64,000 nucleotides of DNA from Aquincola tertiaricarbonis (GCF_000969605.1 NZ_JZUE01000016.1:1-64000); one strand, 5' to 3'. Shown: positions 19,309 to 28,790, counted from the first letter of the stretch. Made by a program: numbers and translations. The notes: generated from the sequence alone by a model not told the origin.

Positions 19309-20175
19309 ATGCAACTTGCCCCTTATGGCGCCCGAGCGCTGGGCGCCCTGTTGGCCATCACGGCACTCCCAAGCGACGCGGTGACATTTACCGCCTTCAG
19401 CTTCGATTCGGAGGTATCGACCAGCGGCGTCTTCAGTGGCGTCAACGGCATCTATGGTAATGGCGACGTACGGCTGGACAGCGTTCGCTTCGGCGGCGTC
19501 ACCCATGGCCCCGCGACCCTGCAAACGGTGAGCAGCACGTCCATCGTTCTCGACGATGGACTCGACGCCGTGAACGGTGGCGGCAACCTGGCCGCCGGTC
19601 ACGGCATCCACGCCGCGGCCGACAACTGGGCGGGCCAGGGCCCGTCGACGGTGTTGCCCACCAGCACCGATCTGCAGGCGGCGCTGGCCAACACCAACCT
19701 GACGAGCATCGTCGTGACGCGCGAGAACCCGGGCACCGCCATCCTGGACGTGGGCTTCGCGACACCCCAGAGCACATTCCTGTTCTACGAGCGCGGCGGC
19801 AACAGCGACCTGCAGGTGCAGGCGCTCAATGCGAGCAACCAGGTGATCGGCTCGTACACCATCCTGCGTTCGAATTACGACGCCACCGGCATCGTCATTT
19901 CGACCGACAACGGCGCGTTCCAGCTCGCGGGCCAGACCTTGGGATCGATTGGACTGCGTACCGACGAGGCGGTCAGCCGGCTGCGCCTGTCGAGCTACCG
20001 CTCCGACGTGCTCAACTACAACGGCCCGGACTACAAGGTGCTGGCCGTCTCGGCCGTCCCGGAGCCCGGAACGTACGCCTTTTTGCTCGCCGGGCTGGGT
20101 GGGGTGGCCCTGGCCGCTCGCCGACGCACGCGGCCCGAGCCCTTTCTGATGAGCACACTCAATACGCGACCATGA
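19309..20175 (+). CDS. PEP-CTERM domain protein (exosortase substrate)
   Basis: 288 residues. GAGGAGG at 19296-19302 favours the ATG at 19309 over the one at 19303. An N-terminal signal peptide (ALGALLAITALPSDA) is followed by a Ser/Thr/Asn/Gly-rich mature region and the tripartite sorting signal: VPEPGTYAF, a hydrophobic stretch LLAGLGGVALAA and the basic RRRTRP. The protein is exported, cut by an exosortase and displayed in the envelope or exopolysaccharide matrix. No exosortase gene is in the window. A 14-residue tail after the basic cluster is slightly longer than usual. Confidence 0.9.
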   Translation: MQLAPYGARALGALLAITALPSDAVTFTAFSFDSEVSTSGVFSGVNGIYGNGDVRLDSVRFGGVTHGPATLQTVSSTSIVLDDGLDAVNGGGNLAAGHGIHAAADNWAGQGPSTVLPTSTDLQAALANTNLTSIVVTRENPGTAILDVGFATPQSTFLFYERGGNSDLQVQALNASNQVIGSYTILRSNYDATGIVISTDNGAFQLAGQTLGSIGLRTDEAVSRLRLSSYRSDVLNYNGPDYKVLAVSAVPEPGTYAFLLAGLGGVALAARRRTRPEPFLMSTLNTRP

Positions 20176-20221
20176 CGCCACATCCCTTCGCACCCTGCCC
20201 TCGCTGCCGGGGCCTGATGCC

Positions 20222-21238
20222 ATGAGAGTCGCCATTTTTGGGGCCGGCGCCGTCGGCGGGCACCTGGCGGCGCGGCTGGCGCATGGCGGGGTGGACGTGT
20301 CCATCGTCGCCCGCGGCGCGCACCTGGCGGCCATCCAGGCGCGTGGACTGCGCTTTGTGGGCGCCGACGCCGACTTCACTGTGCGGGTGCGGGCCACCGA
20401 TTGTGCGGCGGAGCTGGGCCCGCAGGACCTCGTCATCAGCACCGTGAAGGCGCAGGCCCTGCCCGCCTCGGCCGACGCGCTGCAAGCCCTGCTGGGCCCG
20501 CAGACCCCGGTGGTCTACGCCATCAACGGGGTGCCGTGGTGGTACTTTCACCAGGCTGCAGGCCCCTTGGCAGGCCAGCCCTTGCCGCGGCTGGACCCAC
20601 AGGGCCGGCTGTGGAACGGCATCGGGGTGGAGCGCGCCCTGGGCTGCGTGGTGCACTCGGCCAACGAGGTGACCGCACCCGGTGTGGTGCACAACGGCTC
20701 GGCCACCAACCGCTTCATCATCGGCGAGCCGGACCAGAGCGATTCGCCGCGGCTGGCACGCATCGTCACCGTGCTGCGCCAGGCCCTGCCGGACATCGGC
20801 GGCAGCATCGACATCCGCCGCGACCTCTGGCTGAAGCTGCTGATCAACCTCAGCGCCTCGCCGCTGGCCTGCCTAACGCATGCACGTTCCAGCGACATCG
20901 CCGCGGACCCGGCGCTTCGCGACCTGTTTCGCCGCCTGATGGCAGAAGGCGCGCGCGTGGCCGCGGCACTGGGCATCGAGGTGCCGGCCGACGCCGAAAC
21001 GCCGCTAAGCCGCATGACGACACTGCATCACCGCTCGTCGATGCTGCAGGACCTGCTGGCCGGGCGGCCGATGGAGATCGACGGCCAGCTCGCCGTCGTG
21101 CAAGACATCGCCCGCGGCCTGGACGTGCCCACGCCCACCCTGGACACCTTACTGGCGTTGCTCATCCACCGCGCGAGAGAAGCCGGCCTGTACCCCATGC
21201 CGCGGGCGGCCGCGCCCGCGGCGATCGGCAATGTTTGA
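20222..21238 (+). CDS. 2-dehydropantoate 2-reductase family protein
   Basis: 338 residues. N-terminal Rossmann domain with MRVAIFGAGAVGGHLAARLA (NADP-binding GAGAVGGHLA at 7-16) and the C-terminal all-helical domain with WLKLLINLSASPLACLT, holding the family's catalytic lysine, and the conserved SSMLQDLLAGRPMEIDG. ApbA/PanE proteins reduce ketopantoate to pantoate for coenzyme A. Its length and the extra loop with the WWYFH segment fit the broader family better than housekeeping PanE, so the true substrate may be another 2-keto acid. It follows the PEP-CTERM gene by 46 bp, but a link is unlikely. Confidence 0.88.
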   Translation: MRVAIFGAGAVGGHLAARLAHGGVDVSIVARGAHLAAIQARGLRFVGADADFTVRVRATDCAAELGPQDLVISTVKAQALPASADALQALLGPQTPVVYAINGVPWWYFHQAAGPLAGQPLPRLDPQGRLWNGIGVERALGCVVHSANEVTAPGVVHNGSATNRFIIGEPDQSDSPRLARIVTVLRQALPDIGGSIDIRRDLWLKLLINLSASPLACLTHARSSDIAADPALRDLFRRLMAEGARVAAALGIEVPADAETPLSRMTTLHHRSSMLQDLLAGRPMEIDGQLAVVQDIARGLDVPTPTLDTLLALLIHRAREAGLYPMPRAAAPAAIGNV

Positions 21239-21790
21239 TCGCCAGCCTCAGCACAGGCTCGCACAGAATGCTGGTGGTGCCAATCAAGGCGTTCCAGCGC
21301 ACGCACACTCCCGTGGGGCGCTGCGGCGCGCCGGAGTGCGGCTGAGCTGCTTCACGACGCGGGCTGACTCCTGCGCTACCAGGCTCGACGCACGCAGCGG
21401 TGCAACGCGCGCGCGGGTGGAACTCGGACTACGGACTGACCTCCTCCGCTGTCGCCACGCGTGACTGTCACTCGCCATGTTCGCCTGCCGCGGCCTGCGT
21501 TTCGCGGGACCAACCGAGAGCACTTCGAGGCCATGCAAGCCTTCCACGCCGGGCGGCGCAAGTCGGGCATCGGCGGGGCGGACGGCAAGCACGGCCTGTA
21601 CGAATCAATGGAGACACACGCGACCTACCTGCAGAACGATGAGCCACGTCGACGCACAACCCGGCAGGTGAGCCGACATGCCCGAGATCGGACCACCATG
21701 TCGTCCTGGAGGCACCGTCTCAGCGGCCGGTGGTGACACCCCCTGAGCGCAGCCGCACGCGCGACCGCACGGAGCCCACCCGGTAAGGCC
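21239..21790. other. non-coding stretch, nothing recognised
   Basis: About 550 bp between the reductase and the DUF1173 gene. No att-like repeat, integrase or other element gene is visible. Confidence 0.4.
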
Positions 21791-23098
21791 ATGGACACGA
21801 CCGGCGACATCGATGGCAGCCGGCCGCGCTACGCCTTGGAGGACGAGGTGTTGGACCCCCACGACCCGGGTTTCATGGACGCCGTGGGCCAGGCCTACGC
21901 GCGCCAACTTCGCCCGCGCTGCCTGTGCCAGCCCGAGGGTGTGCCAATGTACATCGCGCACTGGCGGCCCGGTTTTCTCGTCAAGCGCATGGCAGGGACC
22001 GGGGCGGCGCGCGCACCGGACTGTGGTTCCCATGAACCACCGCTCGAGTGGTCGGGCCGGGGGGGCGGTCGCGCCCGCGATTCGGGAGGATGTCACCACC
22101 GGCTGGGTCAGCTTGCGGGCTGACTTCCCGCTCAGTCAGCGGCCCGGACGCCCTGGCGCATCGGCGACCGGCGAGCCACGCGGCAGCGTGCGCAGCCCGG
22201 GCAGCCGACTGACGCTGCGCGGGGTCCTGCACTACCTGTGGGAACAGGCGGAGCCCAACCGTTGGCATCCGGGCTTTGCGGGGCGGCGCACTTGGGGCAC
22301 CGTGCGGCGCCACCTGCTGCGCGCGGCGCAGACGACCACCATCAGCGGGCAGCCGCTGGCGGGTCGTATGTACGTGCCGGACGTCTTCAGCGTGGCACAG
22401 CGTGACGTGCTCGCCCAGCGGCGGCGCCAGCAGTGGGCGAGCGCCCTGCCACGGCCACGCCAGCCACAGCCGCTGCTGTTGGTGCTGGCTGAGCTCAAAG
22501 AGCTGGTCCCGGCCCGCTACGGCCACCAGGCGGTGCTCAAGCACCTGCCGGATCAAGCTTGCTGGCCGGAGGCGACCTTGATGCGCCGACTGGCGCGGCA
22601 GTTGGAGGTGGTATCGGCGACCTGGGCGCCGAGGACGACCTGCACCTGGTGCTGCTGGCCACGGCCGTGTTGTCCGACGCCGGCCGGCCCAGCCTGGTGG
22701 AGGTTGGCCTGATGCTGACAACAGCCACCTGGTTGCCGGTGGACGATGGTCTGGAGGCGCAGTTGCTGCAGGCGCTGGTGCAGGCGGCGCGGTGTTTTGT
22801 GAAGCCTATGCAGTACCCGCTGAGCGATGCACGGCTGCCGGCGGCGGTGCTCACGGACACGGACGCGCCACCCACGCCGCTGTTCTTGATCCCGGAAGGG
22901 CGGGACGAGACGGTGGCTCAGCCTGCCGCCGCTTGGTACTGGTCACCGCGGGACTCGCTGATGCCGGCCTTGCCCGCACGGCGCAGCGTCGCTATCACCA
23001 CCCGCACTACGCCGTCGCCGCCGCCCCCACCGGATGGGGGGATGCAGCGGCCCGCCGCACGCGCAGACTGTGCCGTGAACCATTTGTCGGCACGATGA
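21791..23098 (+). pseudogene. DUF1173 family gene, frameshifted
   Basis: Three frames read in order give a DUF1173 protein of about 430 residues: MDTTGDIDGSRPRYALEDEV with RCLCQPEGVPMYIAHW and VKRMAGTGAARAPDC; then AIREDVTTGWVSL, TLRGVLHYLWEQAEPNRWHP, GFAGRRTWGTVRRHLLRAA and LVLAELKELVPARYGHQAV; then DLGAEDDLHLVLLATAVLSD. The first shift is at the run of seven G at 22059-22065, where removing one G restores the frame, and the second near 22606-22612. DUF1173 genes are usually found on integrative conjugative elements and plasmids. Either a broken element relic or an intact gene with base-calling errors. Confidence 0.78.
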
Positions 23099-23426
23099 TG
23101 AACCTCGCCGCGCCTTTGCGTCCGATCCCGGTGGCCGACGACCCCACGGAGCACTGGTATGCCCGCGTGCGGGGCAACTGCAAGGCACGGGCTACTGTGA
23201 CGCCTGTGTGCAGACGGCGCGCCAGATCGGGCTGGCGGGCTGGGTGCGCAACCGCAAGGACGGCTCAGTGGAGGTGGAGCTGCATGGCTCGGTGGAGCAG
23301 CTGCTTGCCATGCGCCTCTGGCTGGCCAACGGGCCGGCGCTGGCCGAAGTGCGCAACATCGAATGGCGGCAAGTCAGTCACCCGGGGCCGGTGGACATCG
23401 CCTTCCATCGCCGCCTCTCACTGTGA
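23095..23426 (+). pseudogene. acylphosphatase gene, frameshifted
   Basis: One frame gives MMNLAAPLRPIPVADD and HWYARVRG; after the G run at 23171-23174 a second frame gives LQGTGYCDACVQTARQIGLA and GWVRNRKDGSVEVELHGS. Adding one G to the run would make a continuous acylphosphatase of about 110 residues. The family's catalytic arginine (normally G[VF]GFR/GYR) is Cys here (GTGYCDA), while the asparagine of WVRN is kept, so even the repaired product may be inactive. It overlaps the end of the DUF1173 gene. Confidence 0.7.
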
Positions 23427-23521
23427 AGACCCCTCGGCTGAGGCGCGGGCCCCGACTTGGGCTGTGGTGACCGCAGCCGGCGTCGCTCATGCTGGAGTCT
23501 CCACCACCACCGGCGACCGCC

Positions 23522-23710
23522 ATGGCCCTGATTCGATGCCCCGCCTGCACCGACGTCATCAGTTCGTTGGTGCGGACCTGCCCCAGTTGCCAGGCCACGT
23601 TGCCGGCGCAGGCCCATCAACTTACCCGCAAGGATCCAGCACGGCTGACCGCGCCGCGGCGGGTGCTGCCCGTCGTGCGGCGCGTCTCGAACCGCCCGAC
23701 ACGGGCCTGA
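23522..23710 (+). CDS. small zinc-ribbon protein
   Basis: 62 residues from the ATG at 23522 (an upstream in-frame start at 23489 adds only proline-rich sequence). MALIRCPACTDVISSLVRTC with PSCQ gives two CxxC pairs, a zinc-ribbon of the kind found in many small bacterial proteins with the MALI.CP.C start; the remainder is basic and unstructured. Function unknown. Confidence 0.6.
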   Translation: MALIRCPACTDVISSLVRTCPSCQATLPAQAHQLTRKDPARLTAPRRVLPVVRRVSNRPTRA

Positions 23711-24195
23711 GCGCTTGTATCAGGCGCCGACGCGGAATGATCCCAGCGCCCTGCCGTTGGCGAAGCTGGTTGAGCCACTTCCGTTGCAGACCGCAACCAC
23801 TTTTGTGGCTACCTCCGTAGCGGACTTTGCTGACCTGGCGATCGGTGCACGTGAGGTGTTCGAGCGGCTTCCTCTGGCGGCACCCCCACCAGGTCAGGCA
23901 GCGAAGGCTGCTCTGCCCTGCCCCTGACGACGTTGACTACTGGTGCGGAGTCGGACTACTCTGCTGGACGTAGCATGATGAACGCTTCGGCTGACCAGAT
24001 GGGCCGCAGGCGTCACCACGCCACGCGGCCCTTCTGCCCGACGCCCGCACAATCCGCAACGGGGGGACGACCTTCAGGTAGCCCAGGCCGTCGTCCCGTC
24101 GGCGGCGCGGGCGCCCAACCCCCTGCGGGTTGGCATCCAGCCGGCTGAGCACCCGCTGCCGGCCCGGGCGCTGGTCGTGCGGCCTGCGTGTGGGG
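23711..24195. other. non-coding stretch, nothing certain
   Basis: One minus-strand stretch around 24010-24110 (reading GLGYLKVVPPLRIVRASGRR) looks protein-like and may be a fragment of a lost gene, but I cannot name it. Nothing else stands out. Confidence 0.3.
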
Positions 24196-24513
24196 TCACT
24201 GCGCGCTTTGCACCCGTATACCGTCATCGCCCTCCACCCCCCGAAGCCGGATTGCAGACGCGATCACTTGAGGGGAAGGTGCCACTACATGCTCGCCCGC
24301 TTCCCGCAACGACGGTCGCGGCAACGCTCGGCCAAGCTCGAGGTAGTGCGCAATCACGGCATCAAGGGCATCTTCTACTTCCATCAACGTCCGCAGCAGC
24401 CCAGAGCCGCTCGACCTAAGACGCAGCTCAGGGAAGTCGCGGCAGGTGACGTCGAAACGCTGGTCCTGGGTGGGCACGATCGCAACTGGGAATGCAAAAC
24501 GAAGATGTGGCAT
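24196..24513 (-). CDS. HicB-like antitoxin, orphan
   Basis: 105 residues from the ATG at 24513. MPHLRFAFPVAIVPTQDQRF, then DVTCRDFPELRLRSSGSG, LEVE-type helix VEDALDAVIAHYLELGRALP and RPSLREAGEHVVAPSPQ match the RNase H-like fold of HicB antitoxins, including the proline-rich P.PS signature. The usual C-terminal helix-turn-helix is replaced by about 25 unrelated residues, so the gene is probably truncated. No hicA mRNA-interferase gene is next to it. It lies among other accessory fragments. Confidence 0.65.
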   Translation of the reverse strand: MPHLRFAFPVAIVPTQDQRFDVTCRDFPELRLRSSGSGLLRTLMEVEDALDAVIAHYLELGRALPRPSLREAGEHVVAPSPQVIASAIRLRGVEGDDGIRVQSAQ

Positions 24514-24637
24514 CACCCGAGTCTCCCATCCTGCGGACGACGGCAAGCCGTAGAACTGCGGCATACGGCTCACTCCCCTTGTGCTTCGAGCAGTTGCTGT
24601 GGCACCGTCGGTCACGTGCACGCAAAAGCGAAGACCG

Positions 24638-25078
24638 ATGAGACACATGAAGTGGCAAACACCCATCGCCTTGGCTCACGGGCGCTCTGTTGGCGCGGTG
24701 TTGGCCATCGCGCTGCCGGCGTGCAGCGCACCGCCGAAGCCGCCGGCCGTTTCGGTGGAGTCACGATCACCCTCCGGCGTGCAGCAGAACGCCCGGCTTT
24801 GCTCGACACCTCGATACCCGGCCGACGCTCTGCAAGCCGATGCAGAAGGAACGACACGACTGCTGCTCGATGTCTCCCCGGAGGGCCAAGTACTCAACGC
24901 AACCGTGATGCGGTCCGCTGGACGCACTAACGCACACAAGAAGCTGGACGAGGCGGCCATCGACTCGTTCACCGAGTGTCCGTTTCGGCCTGCCAGGGAT
25001 GCTGACGGTCGGCCAGTCCGCGGCAAGGCCATCGTGGAATTTCACTGGAAGCTAGAGGGCCAGAGGCCGCCGCCGTAG
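24638..25078 (+). CDS. lipoprotein with TonB C-terminal domain
   Basis: 146 residues. A short signal ends in the lipobox LPAC (Cys29), so the protein is probably lipidated. Residues 55-145 match the TonB C-terminal domain: CSTPRYPADALQADAEGTTR, LLLDVSPEGQVLNATVMRSA and the closing FRPARDADGRPVRGKAIVEF. There is no N-terminal TM anchor of a classical TonB and no ExbB/ExbD genes nearby, so this is one of the many TonB-domain lipoproteins of unknown role rather than the main energy transducer. Confidence 0.8.
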   Translation: MRHMKWQTPIALAHGRSVGAVLAIALPACSAPPKPPAVSVESRSPSGVQQNARLCSTPRYPADALQADAEGTTRLLLDVSPEGQVLNATVMRSAGRTNAHKKLDEAAIDSFTECPFRPARDADGRPVRGKAIVEFHWKLEGQRPPP

Positions 25079-25109
25079 TGGCGCTCGGCGTTGCCGACTG
25101 ACTTGGCTT

Positions 25110-25473
25110 GGCGCGCCCGTGCGGACCGGCTGAAGCGGTCTCGACGATGTCGATGATCGGGTCCATCGGGACTGGCTTTGAGAACGTATGGTCAACGTCG
25201 CCGCCGCTGCGTGCCGCAAGTACGTGCTCGGACTGGCCAGACAGCACGACCAGAACGACCCGGTGTGCATGCGATGAGCTGCCATGTACCCATCTATGTC
25301 AGGCATGGTGATGTCGAGCACCACGACGTCGGGCGGAGCCGCCTGAGCAGGTTCAACAGCGCGCGCGCCATCGAGGGCTACCAACGTCGCAGCCGGTTCT
25401 TCTGCAACAGCCTCCAACCGCTGGGCTAAGGATGCGCGGTGTCACGGCAGTCGTCAGCGATGAAGATGCGCAT
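25110..25473 (-). pseudogene. response-regulator receiver, frameshifted
   Basis: The minus strand gives MRIFIADDCRDTA, then in another frame PDVVVLDITMPDIDGY with the phospho-acceptor Asp, then in a third frame VVLVVLSGQSEHVLAARSGG and DHTFSKPVPMDPIIDIV with the conserved lysine. Together these make a complete CheY-like domain of about 120 residues broken by at least two frameshifts and a stop. It lies just downstream of the 807-residue diguanylate cyclase gene on the same strand. Confidence 0.7.
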
Positions 25474-25534
25474 GGCTAAATCGTTTTACCCGCCTCGGCA
25501 GCTCGGCCGACCCGGCGTTGAGAAGTCCGCGGAC

Positions 25535-27958
25535 CTACGTGTGCAGCAGTGAGAACGTGTTGCGGCCTGCCCGCTTGGCTTCGTAGAGCGCCTGGTCCGC
25601 CTGAGCGATCAGCGCCTCTGCGGTAAGCTGGTTCAAACGTGCGAAGGCGCTCTCGTGATCCGAGGCTACAGCGTCTACGGCAGCGACGCCGACGCTGGAT
25701 GTGACGACGAGCCGGTGGGATTTCAGCCGCATGGGTTCCTGCATCGACGCGATGATCTTCCGGGCGACCAAGCGGCTCTCCTCCGCCTGATGGAGGCCCT
25801 CAAGAATGATGACGAACTCGTCGCCGGCCAGCCGTGCGACCGTATCCGTGATCCGCACGACGCTCTTCAGACGCGCCGCGAACACGACCAGCACCTCGTC
25901 CCCGACCCCGTGGCCATGGGCATCGTTGATCTGCTTGAAACCGTCGATGTCCAGGTACATCAGTGCCAAGGCCCGCCCGCTGCGTTGGCTTCTGGCCAGC
26001 GCATCATCCAGCCTCTCCTGAAACCAACGCCGGTTCGGCAGTTGGGTCAGCGCATCAACGCGAGACAGTTCCAGCAACTTCTGCTCGGCTCGTTTGAGCT
26101 TCGTGACATCGAAGGTCATGACGTAGAAGCCCTTCACCTCTCCGGTCGTCTCCCGGTCAGGCACAAGGTGCGCCTGGTAATGCCCACCATCGCCCAGGGC
26201 GGACGCGGCTTCAAAACTGACCTCTTGTCCACCGAGCACCTCATCCAGATACGGGGCATGCTCAAGGAAGGTGGGCTCCCCGAGAGCCGTGCGCATGTCG
26301 TACTCTCGATCAGCCCGCAGGTTGAACAACCGCGTTGCCGGCTCATTTGCGAAGTGCATGCGCAGGTCGGCGTCGAAATAGCCGATCAGCGCGGGGACAT
26401 GGTTCGTGATGTCCCGCACCCGCTTCTCGCTGGCGGCCAAGTCCGCCTGCGCCTGACGCCGCTCAGTGATGTCGCGCAAGAACGCGTTCGCGACGTAGAC
26501 GTTCCCTTGGCGAACTGCCGCCACGGACAATTCGACCGGAATCGAGTGCCCGTCTTTGTGCAGAGCCATCACCTCGATCCGGTGATCGACGATGGGTCCG
26601 GTACCGGTGTGCAAGAACCGGTCGAAGCCTGCTTTGTGGGCTGGCCGCACGGCTTCAGGAATCAAAAGGTCCCGCATTGTCTTGCCAAGCACTTCGTCCC
26701 TGAGCCAGCCGAACGTCCGTTCCGCCTGCCGGTTCCACTCGGTGATGGCACCAGCCTCGTCAATGCTGACGAAGGCGTCCGCCGCGTGGGTGAGGATTGA
26801 CCGCACGCGGTCTTTGCGGGCCTTAAGTTCCGCTTGTGCCTTCTCTCTCTGCAACATCAAGGCGTCGAACGTTCGCACCATGTCACGGATCTCTGGCTGC
26901 GACGGATCGCCCGGGTAAGGCACATACGAGGCCAACAAATGAGACCGCTTCATGTGCTCGTGAAGGCGCGTCAGCGGCGACAACTGCCAGTTCAACACGG
27001 CCAGCGTCAGCAGCCCGGCCAGAAGCGTAAGAACCACGGCGCCCGCCCAGGCCAGGCGTTCGATGCGGTCGATACTCTCGAAGGCTTCCGCACGGGGATA
27101 GATCCCGCCGAGAATCCAATCGGTCTGGGCTGTGCGCTTGAAGGCGTACAGGCCGTAGACGCCCACCCGGTTCATTCCCTCAGTCGTGCCTTCAAGGCCA
27201 GCCACCGCGCGCGCGGTCGCCGGGTTGCGCCCTCCAAGCGCGTCGATGTGCTTGAGGATGCGGTCCTTCTGCGGGTGATCGATGACGATCCCCTTCGTGT
27301 TGAGGATGAACATGTAGCCGGTCCGGCCAAACTTCACCCGCGCCAGCTCACCGAGGAAGTTCTCCTCTGCCAGGTTGATCGACCCGCTGACGATCCACCG
27401 CACAGCACCCTGTTCATCCAACACGGGTTGCGTGACCGCCACCTGTGCCAGGCCGCTGAATCGGTTGCGATAAGGAGCGGAGATCACACCGGCGCGCCGG
27501 GCGAAGGTGTCGATGAAGTACTCGCGGTCCGCGATGTTCAGCTTGCCGATTGGGGCTGAGCCGTTCAGGTTGGCCACCAACTCGCCGTGGAGATCGAGGA
27601 AGCTGACGTTGTCGAAGCTTTCCCTCAGCGCGTTCTCATGCGCGACCAGGAAGGCCTGCAACTTCGATGCGTCCGAGAACCGGTGTGTTTGGGCACTGAG
27701 CGCGAAGTTGCGCAGCAGGACACGTCGGCTGATGAACTTCTGGTCGACCGCGTCGGCGAGCCCGGACATCCGCTCGAACTGCTCCTGCGCTATAGACGCC
27801 TGCATGTGGCGCTTGACGAAGTACAACGCCGAAGTAGCCAGCCCGATCGAGATAGCGAGCACAACGCCAACGACGCCGATGCTCAGCCGAAGTCGAAGAC
27901 TGAGGGGACCAAAGGTCCGAAAGAGAAAAACGCTGCGCCATGTCATCGTTGGGTTCAA
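25535..27958 (-). CDS. membrane diguanylate cyclase with dCache, two PAS and GGDEF domains
   Basis: 807 residues. TM1 about 25-50, a periplasmic double-Cache sensor about 52-305 (IADREYFIDTFARR, WIVSGSINLAEENFLGE, GRTGYMFILNTKGIVIDHP), TM2 about 308-330, a HAMP-like linker, PAS1 about 385-510 ending in LRDITERRQAQ, PAS2 about 515-635, and GGDEF about 640-800. The active site is LAGDEF (711-715 AGDEF); Ala in the first position is seen in active cyclases. RITD five residues upstream is an intact inhibitory site. Expected to make c-di-GMP in response to a small periplasmic ligand. Confidence 0.93.
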   Translation of the reverse strand: MNPTMTWRSVFLFRTFGPLSLRLRLSIGVVGVVLAISIGLATSALYFVKRHMQASIAQEQFERMSGLADAVDQKFISRRVLLRNFALSAQTHRFSDASKLQAFLVAHENALRESFDNVSFLDLHGELVANLNGSAPIGKLNIADREYFIDTFARRAGVISAPYRNRFSGLAQVAVTQPVLDEQGAVRWIVSGSINLAEENFLGELARVKFGRTGYMFILNTKGIVIDHPQKDRILKHIDALGGRNPATARAVAGLEGTTEGMNRVGVYGLYAFKRTAQTDWILGGIYPRAEAFESIDRIERLAWAGAVVLTLLAGLLTLAVLNWQLSPLTRLHEHMKRSHLLASYVPYPGDPSQPEIRDMVRTFDALMLQREKAQAELKARKDRVRSILTHAADAFVSIDEAGAITEWNRQAERTFGWLRDEVLGKTMRDLLIPEAVRPAHKAGFDRFLHTGTGPIVDHRIEVMALHKDGHSIPVELSVAAVRQGNVYVANAFLRDITERRQAQADLAASEKRVRDITNHVPALIGYFDADLRMHFANEPATRLFNLRADREYDMRTALGEPTFLEHAPYLDEVLGGQEVSFEAASALGDGGHYQAHLVPDRETTGEVKGFYVMTFDVTKLKRAEQKLLELSRVDALTQLPNRRWFQERLDDALARSQRSGRALALMYLDIDGFKQINDAHGHGVGDEVLVVFAARLKSVVRITDTVARLAGDEFVIILEGLHQAEESRLVARKIIASMQEPMRLKSHRLVVTSSVGVAAVDAVASDHESAFARLNQLTAEALIAQADQALYEAKRAGRNTFSLLHT

Positions 27959-28238
27959 CGCTCGCCACGGGGGGTTGAGGGATGTCCTGATGACTCGGGC
28001 ACATGCTAGCCGGCGGGCGGCCGACCTCCCGCGTTCATCTGTAAAAGTTCGCAGTGCCCGCCAGGCGGTCCAGCGTGCACGACCTCACCGCCAGTTCGAT
28101 CTCCCAATGGCTTGTATAGGACAAACTCACAGCGTCAGAGCGATCCCACCTCTGCAGCAGCGAATGCCCTACGCGGCAGCGCGACTGCGTGAGAGGTCAC
28201 GCACGGCCACCTGGATCTACGCTGCAGTCCCCAACAAC

Positions 28239-28244
28239 AAGGAG
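28239..28244 (+). promoter_or_regulatory. ribosome binding site AAGGAG
   Basis: Strong Shine-Dalgarno 5 bases before the ATG at 28250. It decides the start of the glycine-zipper gene against the GTG at 28244. Confidence 0.75.
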
Positions 28245-28249
28245 TGCAC

Positions 28250-28744
28250 ATGTCAGCAGACAGCAAGGAAAGCAAGGCGACCGGCACCGGTGCAGTGCTC
28301 GGTGGAGTCGCAGGCGGCGTCACTGGCGGCATGGCTGCGGGTGCTGCGATCGGCGGCATGACCGGACCTGTGGGTGCAGCGGTCGGGGCTGCCGTTGGCG
28401 CTGTTGCAGGTGCCTTGGCCGGGAAGGGTGTTGCAAAGGCGGATCCCGTTGTCGAAAATCAGTACTGGCGCGACAACTACTCATCCAGGCCGTATGTGCA
28501 ACCCGGCTCGAGCTATGACGACTACGGCCCGGCCTACACCCATGGCGTCAGCGCATACGAGCGGTACCCCAATCGGAGTTTCGATGAGGTCGAGCCGGAA
28601 CTGAGCAAGGACTGGGGGACGACGCGCGGGAGCTCCAAGCTTGAGTGGGACCATGCGAAGCACGCCTCCCGGGACGCCTGGCAGCGCCTGAGCGACCGTG
28701 TTGAGCGGGCGGTGCCGGGTGACTCCGACCGCGACGGCCGATAA
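28250..28744 (+). CDS. glycine-zipper conserved protein
   Basis: 164 residues. Residues 12-60 are a run of small residues with repeated GxxxG spacing (GAVLGGVAGGVTGGMAAGAA, GAAVGAAVGAVAGALAGKGV), a glycine-zipper membrane-inserting region. The C-terminal half has the conserved pattern seen in related small Burkholderiales/Rhizobiales proteins: YWRDNYSSRPYV, YGPAYTHGVSAYERYPNR, SFDEVEPELSKDWG and SSKLEWDHAKHASRDAWQRL. Often described as stress-related, but function is not established. A terminator hairpin follows the stop. Confidence 0.75.
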   Translation: MSADSKESKATGTGAVLGGVAGGVTGGMAAGAAIGGMTGPVGAAVGAAVGAVAGALAGKGVAKADPVVENQYWRDNYSSRPYVQPGSSYDDYGPAYTHGVSAYERYPNRSFDEVEPELSKDWGTTRGSSKLEWDHAKHASRDAWQRLSDRVERAVPGDSDRDGR

Positions 28745-28764
28745 CACCTCACCACTGCCACAAC

Positions 28765-28790
28765 GCCACGCCTCGGCGTGGCTTTTCTTC
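28765..28790 (+). terminator. Rho-independent terminator
   Basis: GCCACGCC and GGCGTGGC form a GC-rich hairpin (28765-28782), followed by TTTTCTTC. It ends the glycine-zipper transcript. Confidence 0.8.

Noticed and set aside
18910-20442. 510-residue minus-strand frame opposite the PEP-CTERM gene
   Set aside because: Low-complexity mirror frame; the plus strand has a clear signal peptide and sorting signal.
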